Of a stretch of 23,756 nucleotides of DNA, positions 7,098-14,525 are shown piece after piece. The notes under the pieces are model-generated. The model did no database searches, had not been told where the DNA came from, and was given only the letters and a program-made list of their open reading frames with translations. Location: contig DHER01000084.1 of assembly GCA_002399975.1 (NCBI GenBank), positions 95,790-119,545 of the forward strand. Direction: 5' to 3'. The position numbers were made by a program, and so were the translations under genes. Within the stretch, counting starts at the first letter, position 1, and each line of letters begins with the position of its first letter. The DNA comes from Firmicutes bacterium UBA4845 (GTDB lineage Bacteria > Bacillota > Clostridia > Tissierellales > Sedimentibacteraceae).

Positions 7098-8273
7098 ATG
7101 TCTGAAAAACAAATAAACCAAATAATAGGTAATGTGTTCAACCAATTAGCCGATACTTTAATCAGCGGAGAATATGGACAAAAGCCAAGGATAGCAGTTA
7201 CCGCCATGGGAAGTGAACATGGAGAAGATAATGTATTTGCTGCTGCAGCAAATACATTAAAAAACGGAATTGATACGACTGTTATAGGTTCTAAAAGCGC
7301 TGAAGGAGTTAAAACTAAATTTGCAAGTTCGGAGGATGATGCTCATAAAGTAATGGAATCTCTTTTTAATTTAAAAGAAATTGATGCGGCCGTAACAATG
7401 CATTATCCTTTTCCTATTGGAGTTTCTACAGTAGGCAAAATAGTAACGCCTGGAAAAGGAAAAGAAATGTTTATTGCCACAACGACGGGAACTTCATCTA
7501 CAGATAAAATTGAAGGCATGGTAAAGAATGCTATTTATGGGATTATAACAGCTAAAGCATGCGGAATCAAAAATCCATCTGTCGGTATTTTAAATATTGA
7601 CGGAGCGAGACAGACGGAAATTGCCCTTAAAAAGCTCAAAGATCAGGGATATGATATAAATTTTGCAGAATCACAAAGGGCTGACGGTGGTGCAGTAATG
7701 AGAGGCAATGACTTGCTTATGGGCTCGGCAGATGTTATGGTTATGGATTCTTTAACAGGTAATCTCATGATTAAAATATTTTCTTCATATACAACCGGCG
7801 GAAATTACGAATCTCTTGGCTATGGGTATGGCCCGGGAATAGGTGAAGGCTTTGATAAATTGATACTTATTATATCAAGAGCATCAGGAGTACCGTTGAT
7901 TGAAGGAGCAATTGAATTTGCATCAGAACTGGTAAAAGGAAATTGCCTTGCAATTGCCAAGGAAGAATTTAATAAGGTTCATAAGGCAGGCTTGACTGAG
8001 ATATTAAATGGTGTTAAAGCAGGTAAAAAAGCTGCTAAAGAAGAAGATGAAATCAAGGCTCCTGAGAAACAGATTGTAACATCTCAAATATCCGGAATTG
8101 AAATAATGGATCTGGAGGATGCGGTTAAACTGCTGTGGAAAAACAGCATTTATGCCGAAAGCGGAATGGGATGCACAGGACCAATAATCTTAGTGAATGA
8201 TTCAAATTCAGAAAAGGCAATAAAAATACTTGCTGACAATGGGTATATTGCAAAAGACAGGTGTGATTGCTAA
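7098..8273 (+). CDS. grdD: GrdD, glycine reductase protein C small subunit (acetyl phosphate forming)
   Basis: GrdD (391 residues) completes protein C and catalyses phosphorolysis of the enzyme-bound acetyl group to acetyl phosphate, the energy-conserving step. The C-terminal SGMGCTGPIILVN contains Cys359 (codon at 8172-8174). The same residue number is the active-site thiol I recall from Eubacterium acidaminophilum GrdD, so length and alignment are fully conserved. The earlier part has the Rossmann-like, PlsX/phosphotransacetylase-like pattern (IAVTAMGSEHGEDN, VGILNIDGARQTEIAL). ATG 7098 follows AGGAGG that overlaps the grdC stop. The gene is followed by an intrinsic terminator, closing the operon. 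Confidence 0.96.
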   Translation: MSEKQINQIIGNVFNQLADTLISGEYGQKPRIAVTAMGSEHGEDNVFAAAANTLKNGIDTTVIGSKSAEGVKTKFASSEDDAHKVMESLFNLKEIDAAVTMHYPFPIGVSTVGKIVTPGKGKEMFIATTTGTSSTDKIEGMVKNAIYGIITAKACGIKNPSVGILNIDGARQTEIALKKLKDQGYDINFAESQRADGGAVMRGNDLLMGSADVMVMDSLTGNLMIKIFSSYTTGGNYESLGYGYGPGIGEGFDKLILIISRASGVPLIEGAIEFASELVKGNCLAIAKEEFNKVHKAGLTEILNGVKAGKKAAKEEDEIKAPEKQIVTSQISGIEIMDLEDAVKLLWKNSIYAESGMGCTGPIILVNDSNSEKAIKILADNGYIAKDRCDC

Positions 8274-8290
8274 TATAATTTAATAGATTT

Positions 8291-8340
8291 TAGGCGATAC
8301 ATTTAAATAAAATTTATATGTTCGCCTTATTTTTTTTATT
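8291..8340 (+). terminator. Intrinsic terminator of the grd operon
   Basis: AGGCGA (8292-8297) pairs with TCGCCT (8322-8327). The stem extends inward through ACAT/ATGT and AT-rich pairs, and TATTTTTTTTATT follows. This is a convincing end for the operon, 18 nt after the grdD stop. Confidence 0.9.
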
Positions 8341-8537
8341 AGAATAGCTTAAAATAACCAGACGCAGCCAAAAGGAATTTTAGTTTTTTAGTTTTCTTCT
8401 TTAAAAAATAAAGAAATAAAAGATATTTGTATAAATACTTTTAGCATATTTAATATTTATTTGATATAATAATATACAAAGGGAAAAAACATAAGAAGAC
8501 TGCAAAAATTCTAACAAGTGCAGCAATATAATAGCTA
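8341..8537. other. Intergenic stretch before rpoN
   Basis: AT-rich DNA with no credible ORF. A second possible promoter is TTAGCA (8441-8446), 18 bp, TATAAT (8465-8470). A short inverted repeat, CTGCA (8500-8504) with TGCAG (8519-8523), lies downstream of it. Neither is strong. Confidence 0.4.
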
Positions 8538-8565
8538 TTGAAATATTAATATATTCTGATATAAT
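8538..8565 (+). promoter_or_regulatory. Sigma-A promoter of rpoN
   Basis: TTGAAA (8538-8543), a 16-bp spacer, and a perfect TATAAT (8560-8565). Transcription would start near 8572, leaving a leader of only about 15 nt with the GGGAG ribosome binding site (8576-8580). Confidence 0.65.
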
Positions 8566-8587
8566 ATTATTATCAGGGAGTGATACT

Positions 8588-10003
8588 ATGAAAATGGGCT
8601 TTGAACTAAATCTATCGCAAACCCAAAAGCTTATAATGACGCCGGAATTAAGACAAGCTATTCAAATTCTGCAGTTTAATAATGTAGAATTGATGGAGTT
8701 TATATACAAGCAAATGGAGGTAAATCCTTTTCTTGAATACACTGATGATAAAAGTCATGAATTTGATGAAGATGAGGATCATGGTCGGGACAATAAAGAA
8801 AAAGACCGAGATGACAAAGATGAAATTGATTGGAAGGAAATTACCGAAAAATATGATAATTTAAGTTACAAAGCTTATGAAAGAAATGTTGATTCAGATA
8901 GGAAACAATCTTTTGAAAGCTATACATCCAAAAAGATGTCTTTAAAGGATCATCTCATGGTTCAGTTGGGTGTTTCCGTAAAAACAAACAAAGAAAGAAG
9001 AATCGGTGAATTCATTATAGAATCCCTTGACAGCAAAGGCTACTTAGGCTGTTCCCTGCAGGATATAAGTCTGTTGCTGAATGAAGACGTTGTCGAAGTT
9101 GAAAGAGTTTTAAGATTAATTCAGACGTTTGACCCTGTGGGAGTGGGTGCAAGAGACTTAAGTGAATGCCTTATGATTCAGCTGAAGGAAAAGGGCATTA
9201 AGGATAAAAATGCATATATAGTAGCTCAAAATTACCTGGAGGAAATCGCTACTAACAAAGTTCAGAAAATTGCAAAGGATTTGAAAATTAGCGTTCTCCG
9301 TGTCCAAAGCATATGTGATATTATAAAAATGCTTGAGCCAAAACCATCAAGGGGCTTTATAGTTGACAGCGACAGCATAAGGTATATTGTGCCGGATGTA
9401 ACTATAGATAAAATCAACAATGAATATATCATTATCGTTAATGATAATAACCTTCCTTCGCTGACAATAAGCAATTATTATAAAAGCATGATTAATAAGC
9501 TTGAAGACAAAGAAGCTAATAAATTTTTGAATGACAAATTAAATTCTTCAGTATGGCTTATTAAAAGCATTGAACAAAGAAGGATGACATTATACAAAGT
9601 TACAGAGTCTATACTAAAGTTTCAAAGAAGGTTTTTTGAAGAAGGAAAGTCTGCATTAAGGCCTTTGGTTTTAAAAGATGTTGCCGACGATATAGGTGTC
9701 CACGAATCTACGGTAAGCAGAGCGACAAACGGGAAATATGTTCAAACCCCGAGAGGGGTGTTTGAATTGAAATATTTTTTTTCAAGCAGTATAAGCGAAA
9801 CGGGCGGCGGCGGAGTATCCTCCACAAGTGTTAAAACACAAATACAAAAATACATTAATGAGGAAAATCATCAGAAACCCTTAAGCGATCAGAAAATAGC
9901 TGAAATCTTAAAATCGAAAGGCATAAAAATTTCAAGAAGGACAGTTGCAAAATACAGGGACGAGATGAGGATACCTGCATCATCAATGAGGAGAAGATAT
10001 TAA
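8588..10003 (+). CDS. rpoN: RNA polymerase sigma-54 factor
   Basis: This 471-residue sigma factor directs RNA polymerase to -24/-12 promoters and needs an ATP-driven enhancer-binding protein. Region I at the N terminus (FELNLSQTQKLIMTPELRQ, then QAIQILQ) is the activator-interacting domain. It is followed by an acidic, low-complexity region II (about residues 52-85, rich in D, E and K). The core-binding domain includes GYLGCSL and FDPVGVGARDLSECL. The helix-turn-helix has HESTVSRATNGKYVQTPRG. The RpoN box near the C terminus reads ISRRTVAKYRDEM, close to the canonical ARRTVAKYR. Start ATG 8588 has GGGAG 7 nt upstream. It has its own promoter and terminator. In clostridia rpoN commonly sits beside cggR and the gap operon, so position is ordinary. 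No enhancer-binding protein gene is in the window. Confidence 0.97.
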   Translation: MKMGFELNLSQTQKLIMTPELRQAIQILQFNNVELMEFIYKQMEVNPFLEYTDDKSHEFDEDEDHGRDNKEKDRDDKDEIDWKEITEKYDNLSYKAYERNVDSDRKQSFESYTSKKMSLKDHLMVQLGVSVKTNKERRIGEFIIESLDSKGYLGCSLQDISLLLNEDVVEVERVLRLIQTFDPVGVGARDLSECLMIQLKEKGIKDKNAYIVAQNYLEEIATNKVQKIAKDLKISVLRVQSICDIIKMLEPKPSRGFIVDSDSIRYIVPDVTIDKINNEYIIIVNDNNLPSLTISNYYKSMINKLEDKEANKFLNDKLNSSVWLIKSIEQRRMTLYKVTESILKFQRRFFEEGKSALRPLVLKDVADDIGVHESTVSRATNGKYVQTPRGVFELKYFFSSSISETGGGGVSSTSVKTQIQKYINEENHQKPLSDQKIAEILKSKGIKISRRTVAKYRDEMRIPASSMRRRY

Positions 10004-10019
10004 TTATAGTTAGTTGTAT

Positions 10020-10049
10020 GAATATACTACAAAGTATATTCTTTTTCTT
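10020..10049 (+). terminator. Intrinsic terminator after rpoN
   Basis: GAATATAC (10020-10027) pairs perfectly with GTATATTC (10034-10041) around a 6-nt loop, and TTTTTCTT follows. The stem is AT-rich but the T-run is good. It lies 17 nt after the rpoN stop. Confidence 0.75.
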
Positions 10050-10095
10050 GGAAATTTTAATATTACTGATTTTTACGCTGTACATAGTTTATTAC

Positions 10096-10156
10096 ATATG
10101 TTATACTTTAAATAGTAAAGCATATTTCATATTACAAGAAATATAGTATAACATAT
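10096..10156. repeat. Nested inverted repeats between rpoN and cggR
   Basis: ATATGTTATACT (10096-10107) is an exact 12-bp reverse complement of AGTATAACATAT (10145-10156). Immediately inside the right arm is a second stem, ATATTTC (10122-10128) with GAAATAT (10138-10144), around a 9-nt loop. The element lies past the rpoN terminator and more than 70 bp upstream of the cggR promoter, so it may act as DNA (paired protein sites) rather than RNA. No known operator is recognised. Confidence 0.7.
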
Positions 10157-10184
10157 TCAATACATTTCTTGGCCTTATTTCTTG
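10135..10184. repeat. Three copies of an 8-bp CAAGAAAT motif
   Basis: CAAGAAAT occurs forward at 10135-10142 and inverted (ATTTCTTG) at 10164-10171 and 10177-10184. The last two copies are 13 bp apart and share flanks (ATTTCTTG-N(1-2)-CC). The cluster lies 43-92 bp upstream of the cggR -35 box, a usual place for an activator or secondary repressor. The binding protein is unknown. Confidence 0.55.
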
Positions 10185-10226
10185 TGCCAAACATCCAAAA
10201 ATAAAAAAGAGTTAAATAAAAAAGAG

Positions 10227-10254
10227 TTGCAATATAAATTGTATATGATAAAAT
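10227..10254 (+). promoter_or_regulatory. Extended -10 promoter of the cggR-glycolytic operon
   Basis: TTGCAA (10227-10232), a 16-bp spacer, and TAAAAT (10249-10254) preceded by TG at 10246-10247, which makes an extended -10. The predicted start near 10261 places the CggR operator at and just after +1, as in Bacillus subtilis. Confidence 0.7.
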
Positions 10255-10260
10255 GAGATC

Positions 10261-10296
10261 AGGGACGCAAACAGTAGCTGTGGGACAATCTTTATC
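10261..10296 (+). promoter_or_regulatory. CggR operator (two direct repeats)
   Basis: GGGAC occurs at 10262-10266 and 10282-10286, exactly 20 bp apart. The B. subtilis CggR operator, as I recall it, is CGGGAC-N6-TGTC-N4 repeated once, a period of 20. Here the second unit is TGGGAC-N6-TATC (10281-10296), keeping three of four bases in the second half. The first is AGGGAC-N6-AGTA, which is degenerate. The site lies between the promoter and the cggR ribosome binding site, so bound CggR would block elongation. Fructose-1,6-bisphosphate is the known inducer in the family. Confidence 0.8.
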
Positions 10297-10307
10297 CCGG
10301 AGGAATT

Positions 10308-11333
10308 ATGAATATTAACGAAATATTTGAAATATTAAATAAAATAGTTCCGGATACTGTTGATCTGTTAATGAAAAGGTATGAAATTCTTAAGGTTGTA
10401 GGATTGTTTCAACCTATAGGCAGACGAAACATATCCTATAAGATTGGAACGACTGAAAGAACTATTCGCACTGAAATTGATAAATTGAAAGAAATGGAAT
10501 TGATTAAAATTCAGGCTTCAGGTGTAAGCCTTACGGAAAAAGGATTAACATTGCTTTCGGAAATTCATGGCGTATTTTATTACATAAAAAATTTACCTGA
10601 TATAGAATTAAAACTTATGGAAAAACTAAAATTAAAGAGAGTAGCTGTTATATCCGGAGATGCAGAAAAGGACAGCTTTACTTTTAATTACTTAGGAAAA
10701 AAAGCTGCCGAAATTGTATTGGAGCTCATTAAAAATGATACTGTTTTAGCTATATCGGGTGGAACTACCATGGCTTGTGTTGTAAATCAAATGAAAAGGA
10801 AAAGGGGAATTAAAAATCTCTTAGTACTGCCTGCCAGGGGAGGATTAAGTGAGGAATTGGAAATACAGGCAAATACCATTGCAGCCAATTTGGCGGAAAA
10901 ACTTAATTCTCCATATAAGCTTCTCCACATACCTGATAATTTGGATGAACAGGAACTAAATGTATTAAAAAACAATAGGCTGATAAATGATGTGCTTCAG
11001 GATATAAAAAGGACAAATTTATTGGTGTTCGGTCTTGGAAATGCAAAGGAAATGGCGATAAGAAGAAATGCGGCTAATTATGTTTTTGAGAGGATAGAAT
11101 CCGAAAATTTAGTTGCTGAAGCTTTCGGCTATTTTTTCGACCTGAAAGGCAATGTAAAAATGCAGACTAATTCAGTGGGTATAACATTAGAAAACTTTAA
11201 AACAATGGAAAATACTGTGGGGGTGGCAGCCGGCAGATCAAAAGCAGAAGCAATTTATGCAATATCTAAATTTAATAATAATTTTATTCTTGTAACAGAT
11301 GAAGCCGCTGCTACAAGGATATTGGAATTATAA
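10308..11333 (+). CDS. cggR: Central glycolytic genes regulator CggR (SorC/DeoR family)
   Basis: This 341-residue repressor controls its own operon with gap, pgk, tpiA, gpmI and eno. In B. subtilis fructose-1,6-bisphosphate relieves repression. The N-terminal part (about residues 25-75) is a winged helix-turn-helix with GRRNISYKIGTTERTIRTEI. The larger C-terminal part is the SorC-type effector domain related to sugar-phosphate isomerases, with VLAISGGTTMACV, LPARGGL, NLLVFGLGNAKEMAIRR and GRSKAEAI. Start ATG 10308 has CCGGAGGA just upstream. Length matches the family. It is the first gene after a matching operator, and gap follows by 72 nt, so autoregulation is expected. Identity is firm from domains and context together. 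Confidence 0.94.
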   Translation: MNINEIFEILNKIVPDTVDLLMKRYEILKVVGLFQPIGRRNISYKIGTTERTIRTEIDKLKEMELIKIQASGVSLTEKGLTLLSEIHGVFYYIKNLPDIELKLMEKLKLKRVAVISGDAEKDSFTFNYLGKKAAEIVLELIKNDTVLAISGGTTMACVVNQMKRKRGIKNLLVLPARGGLSEELEIQANTIAANLAEKLNSPYKLLHIPDNLDEQELNVLKNNRLINDVLQDIKRTNLLVFGLGNAKEMAIRRNAANYVFERIESENLVAEAFGYFFDLKGNVKMQTNSVGITLENFKTMENTVGVAAGRSKAEAIYAISKFNNNFILVTDEAAATRILEL

Positions 11334-11405
11334 ACAAAACATGTACAGGAAGGTCTTGTGCCCTCTAAAAATATTATATCTTTATAAATAGGAGGATTAA
11401 TTATT

Positions 11406-12413
11406 ATGGTAAGAGTAGCAATTAACGGTTTTGGAAGGATAGGAAGGTTAGCACTGAGACTTATGGTGCAGGGTAAAGATTTTAAGGTTGTGGCAATTAA
11501 CACTAATTCAAATGTTGAAACTTTAGCTTACTTATTGAAGTATGATACTGCTCACGGAAATTTTATGACTGACAAGATTTCCTGCAAGGACAATATTTTA
11601 TTGGTAGGCGAAAACGAAATAGTTACATCAAGAATTAAAGAACCTGAAAATTGCAACTGGAAAGAACTTAATATTGATTTGGTTATAGACTGTACCGGCA
11701 AATTCAACAACAAAGAAAAAGCTGAAGCCCATATTAAGGCAGGAGCTAAAAAAGTACTGTTGTCGGCACCTGGTAAGGGCGATTTGAAAACTGTCGTATT
11801 CAATGTAAATCATGATATCCTTGATGGAACAGAAACTGTTGTATCTGCAGCATCATGTACAACCAACTGTTTGGCGCCTTTGGCTAAGGTTATAAATGAC
11901 TCATTTGGAATTGAAAGAGGGCTGATGACAACGGTGCATGCATATACAAACGACCAGAACATTCAGGACAACTCTCATAAAAAGGGCATAATGGCAAGAA
12001 GAGGACGCGCAGCTGCGGCAAATATAGTTCCTACATCCACAGGGGCTGCTAAAAGTGTGGGAGTGGTTCTGCCGGAATTAAAGGGCAAGCTGGATGGAAT
12101 AGCACTTAGAGTTCCTACATTAACAGGATCGGTAGTTGACTTGACGGTTGAATTGAAAAAAAATGTTACTGTAGAGGAGGTCAATACATCTGTTAAAAAA
12201 GCAGCTGACGAAACATTGGCATATACAGAAGACCCAATAGTTTCAAGCGATGTTATTGGAAGCAGCTACGGATGTATATTTGATGCACTGTCAACTCAAA
12301 TCGTTGAGACTGAAGGTAAGCAGCTTATAAAACTGATCGCCTGGTATGATAATGAAATGTCTTTTACTCATCAGCTGTTAAGAGTTGCAAAGTACTGGTG
12401 TTCAATTAAATAA
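11406..12413 (+). CDS. gap: Glyceraldehyde-3-phosphate dehydrogenase, type I
   Basis: This cytoplasmic enzyme (335 residues) oxidises glyceraldehyde-3-phosphate to 1,3-bisphosphoglycerate with reduction of a nicotinamide cofactor. NGFGRIGRLALR is the N-terminal nucleotide fold. SAASCTTNCLAP contains the catalytic Cys151, and TTVHAYTNDQN contains the catalytic His. Two points are unusual. The residue that usually favours NAD over NADP, Asp at about position 33 (IND), is Thr here (INTNSN). The C-terminal WYDNEWGYS motif reads WYDNEMSFT. FNNKEKAEAHI and LSAPGKG recall GapB-type enzymes, yet the gene sits in a glycolytic operon after cggR. Cofactor preference is therefore uncertain. GGAGG at 11391-11395 precedes ATG 11406. 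Confidence 0.96.
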   Translation: MVRVAINGFGRIGRLALRLMVQGKDFKVVAINTNSNVETLAYLLKYDTAHGNFMTDKISCKDNILLVGENEIVTSRIKEPENCNWKELNIDLVIDCTGKFNNKEKAEAHIKAGAKKVLLSAPGKGDLKTVVFNVNHDILDGTETVVSAASCTTNCLAPLAKVINDSFGIERGLMTTVHAYTNDQNIQDNSHKKGIMARRGRAAAANIVPTSTGAAKSVGVVLPELKGKLDGIALRVPTLTGSVVDLTVELKKNVTVEEVNTSVKKAADETLAYTEDPIVSSDVIGSSYGCIFDALSTQIVETEGKQLIKLIAWYDNEMSFTHQLLRVAKYWCSIK

Positions 12414-12430
12414 CAAACAATAGATAAATA

Positions 12431-12518
12431 GAGTGATTGATTCCATAAATAGCTCATTGAATATAAGCTGAAATATGGAAAATAGCAGCAGCATAAAATA
12501 ATTGCTTCTCAATTACTC
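12431..12518 (+). other. Structured gap-pgk intergenic region
   Basis: GAGTGATT (12431-12438) can pair with AATTACTC (12511-12518) with one G-U. Inside, TTCCATA (12441-12447) pairs perfectly with TATGGAA (12474-12480), and AGCT (12451-12454) with AGCT (12466-12469). No T-run follows, so this is not a standard terminator. It could be a processing or stability element that separates the cggR-gap message from pgk onward. Confidence 0.5.
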
Positions 12519-12550
12519 TTAGATTGTTATCTATTGATAGGAGGAACGGT

Positions 12551-13744
12551 ATGAATAAAAAAACCTTGAAAGATATAGATGTTAAAGGCAAAAAAATTTT
12601 AGTGAGATGTGACTTTAACGTGCCTGTTGATGAGAACGGGAATATTACCGATGATACAAGGATAATCAGTTCTCTTCCTACAATAAATTACCTTTTGGAT
12701 GAAGGTGCCTCACTAATTTTAATGTCCCACTTGGGAAGGCCTAAGGGAAAGGCGGATAAAAGGTATTCGCTTATGCCTGTAGCAAAAAGATTAGGGGAAT
12801 TACTGAATAAAAATATTGTTTTTGAAGATTGCAGTACTGTGGTTGATGATAAAGTTAGAAAAAAAGCTTCTGAATTAAAGTCAGGAGATGTTATACTTCT
12901 TCAAAATACAAGATTCAGAAAAGAAGAAACCAAAAATAGTGGTAATTTTGCAAAGGAGCTTTCTTCATTGGGAGAGATATTTGTAAATGATGCGTTTGGA
13001 ACGGCTCACAGAGCACATTCGTCAAATGTTGGTATATGCGCTTATCTTCCTTCGGCAGTTGGTTTTTTGGTTGAAAAAGAAATAGAAGTTATGGGTAATG
13101 CAGTTGAGAATCCCAAAAGGCCTCTTACGGCAATATTGGGTGGATCTAAAGTATCAGATAAAATTGGGGTTATTGAAAATCTTCTAAACATTGCGGACAA
13201 TATTTTAATAGGCGGAGGGATGGCATATACATTCCTAAAGTCCAAAGGCTATTCAACAGGAACATCAATTCTTGAAGAAGATAAAGTTGACCTTGCAGGG
13301 CAATTAATGGAGAAGGCAGGGAATAAAAATATAAATTTAATGCTTCCTGCTGATATAGTTGTTGCTAAGGAACTCGAAAATAATACAGAATATTATACTA
13401 CGGATGCAGATAAAATTCCGGAAAATTTCATGGGATTAGATATTGGAGATAAAACAATAGAATTGTTTGGCAAGGTCATTAAAGAGTCAAAAACAATTAT
13501 TTGGAATGGTCCTCTAGGCGTGTTTGAAATGGATAATTTTGCAAAGGGAACAAATTCTATTGCTCGTTTCATAGCTGAAAATAAGAGGGCTATATCAATA
13601 GTAGGCGGAGGAGACAGTGCGTCTGCAGTGAAAAAAACCGGCCTGGAAGATCAAATTACTCATATATCCACAGGAGGAGGAGCTTCCTTGGAATTTTTAG
13701 AGGGTAAGATACTTCCCGGTATAGATGCGGTTGACAACAAATAG
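12551..13744 (+). CDS. pgk: Phosphoglycerate kinase
   Basis: This cytoplasmic glycolytic enzyme of 397 residues transfers phosphate from 1,3-bisphosphoglycerate to ADP. Visible motifs are VRCDFNVPVDENG near the N terminus, LMSHLGRPKGK (substrate-binding basic patch), NDAFGTAHRAHSS, ILGGSKVSDKIGVIENLL, WNGPLGVFE and the C-terminal GGGDSASAV with STGGGASLEFLEG. I placed the start at ATG 12551, since AGGAGG (12539-12544) lies 6 nt upstream. A longer in-frame reading from TTG 12524 would include that ribosome binding site and is rejected. tpiA follows 9 nt after the stop. Length and motifs are normal. Confidence 0.97.
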   Translation: MNKKTLKDIDVKGKKILVRCDFNVPVDENGNITDDTRIISSLPTINYLLDEGASLILMSHLGRPKGKADKRYSLMPVAKRLGELLNKNIVFEDCSTVVDDKVRKKASELKSGDVILLQNTRFRKEETKNSGNFAKELSSLGEIFVNDAFGTAHRAHSSNVGICAYLPSAVGFLVEKEIEVMGNAVENPKRPLTAILGGSKVSDKIGVIENLLNIADNILIGGGMAYTFLKSKGYSTGTSILEEDKVDLAGQLMEKAGNKNINLMLPADIVVAKELENNTEYYTTDADKIPENFMGLDIGDKTIELFGKVIKESKTIIWNGPLGVFEMDNFAKGTNSIARFIAENKRAISIVGGGDSASAVKKTGLEDQITHISTGGGASLEFLEGKILPGIDAVDNK

Positions 13745-13753
13745 GAGGAAAAA

Positions 13754-14512
13754 ATGAGGGAAATATTAATAGCTGGAAATTGGAAAATGAACAATGACGC
13801 TGAGGAAAGCATGGAACTTGCTGAAAACTTAAAAATGCTGTCTAAAAGATTTGATGAAAATGTTGATGTTCTAATATGTCCACCATTTATATCCTTGTAT
13901 GCAGTTAAAAAAGTATTGGCAGGCTCAAATATAAAAATCGGTGCACAAAACATGCATTTTGAAGATAAGGGTGCATATACAGGCGAAATATCCCCTTTAA
14001 TGCTTAAGGGTTTGGGCATTGAATATGTTATTGTGGGACATTCTGAACGGAGGCAATATTTTAATGAGACTGATGAAACTGTCAATAAAAAATTGGAATC
14101 AGCTTTGAGACATGGTATAATTCCTATATTGTGTGTAGGCGAAACATTGAAACAAAGAGAAAGCAAAATAGAAAAAGAGACTATAAAAAATCAAATTGTC
14201 AAGGCTTTTGAAAATATTAAACCTTCTGATGCAGAAAAAATAATAGTTGCTTACGAACCTATTTGGGCTATTGGAACAGGGAAAAATGCGACATGTAGTC
14301 AGGCAAATGAAATGGCATCATTTATCAGATCGTGTGTTTCTGAATTATATGGTAAAAAGTTATCAAAAAAAACTATTATTCAATATGGCGGCAGTGTAAA
14401 ATCAAGTAATGCCGGTGAAATATTAAGCCAGCCGGACATAGATGGTGCGTTAGTAGGTGGAGCAAGCTTAAATGCCGATGAATTTTTAAAAATAATTAAC
14501 TATGCAGGGTAA
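13754..14512 (+). CDS. tpiA: Triosephosphate isomerase
   Basis: This enzyme interconverts dihydroxyacetone phosphate and glyceraldehyde-3-phosphate. It is a single TIM barrel of 252 residues, the usual length. Active-site residues are present: Asn9 and Lys11 in GNWKMN, His96 in IVGHSERRQYF, and Glu168 in AYEPIWAIGTG followed by loop 6. The phosphate-binding IQYGGSVKSSN and ALVGGASL are near the C terminus. AGGAGG overlaps the end of pgk, and gpmI starts 13 nt after the tpiA stop, so the genes are tightly packed in one transcript. Nothing unusual was seen. Confidence 0.97.
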   Translation: MREILIAGNWKMNNDAEESMELAENLKMLSKRFDENVDVLICPPFISLYAVKKVLAGSNIKIGAQNMHFEDKGAYTGEISPLMLKGLGIEYVIVGHSERRQYFNETDETVNKKLESALRHGIIPILCVGETLKQRESKIEKETIKNQIVKAFENIKPSDAEKIIVAYEPIWAIGTGKNATCSQANEMASFIRSCVSELYGKKLSKKTIIQYGGSVKSSNAGEILSQPDIDGALVGGASLNADEFLKIINYAG

Positions 14513-14525
14513 GGTAGGTTATAGT

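Noticed and set aside
12524..12550. N-terminal extension of pgk from an upstream TTG
   Set aside because: The extension contains the AGGAGG that serves as ribosome binding site for ATG 12551, and family proteins start at MNKKTL-like sequence.
13660..14166. A 168-residue minus-strand ORF opposite tpiA
   Set aside because: It lies antisense to pgk/tpiA, which are unambiguous, and shows no recognisable motifs.
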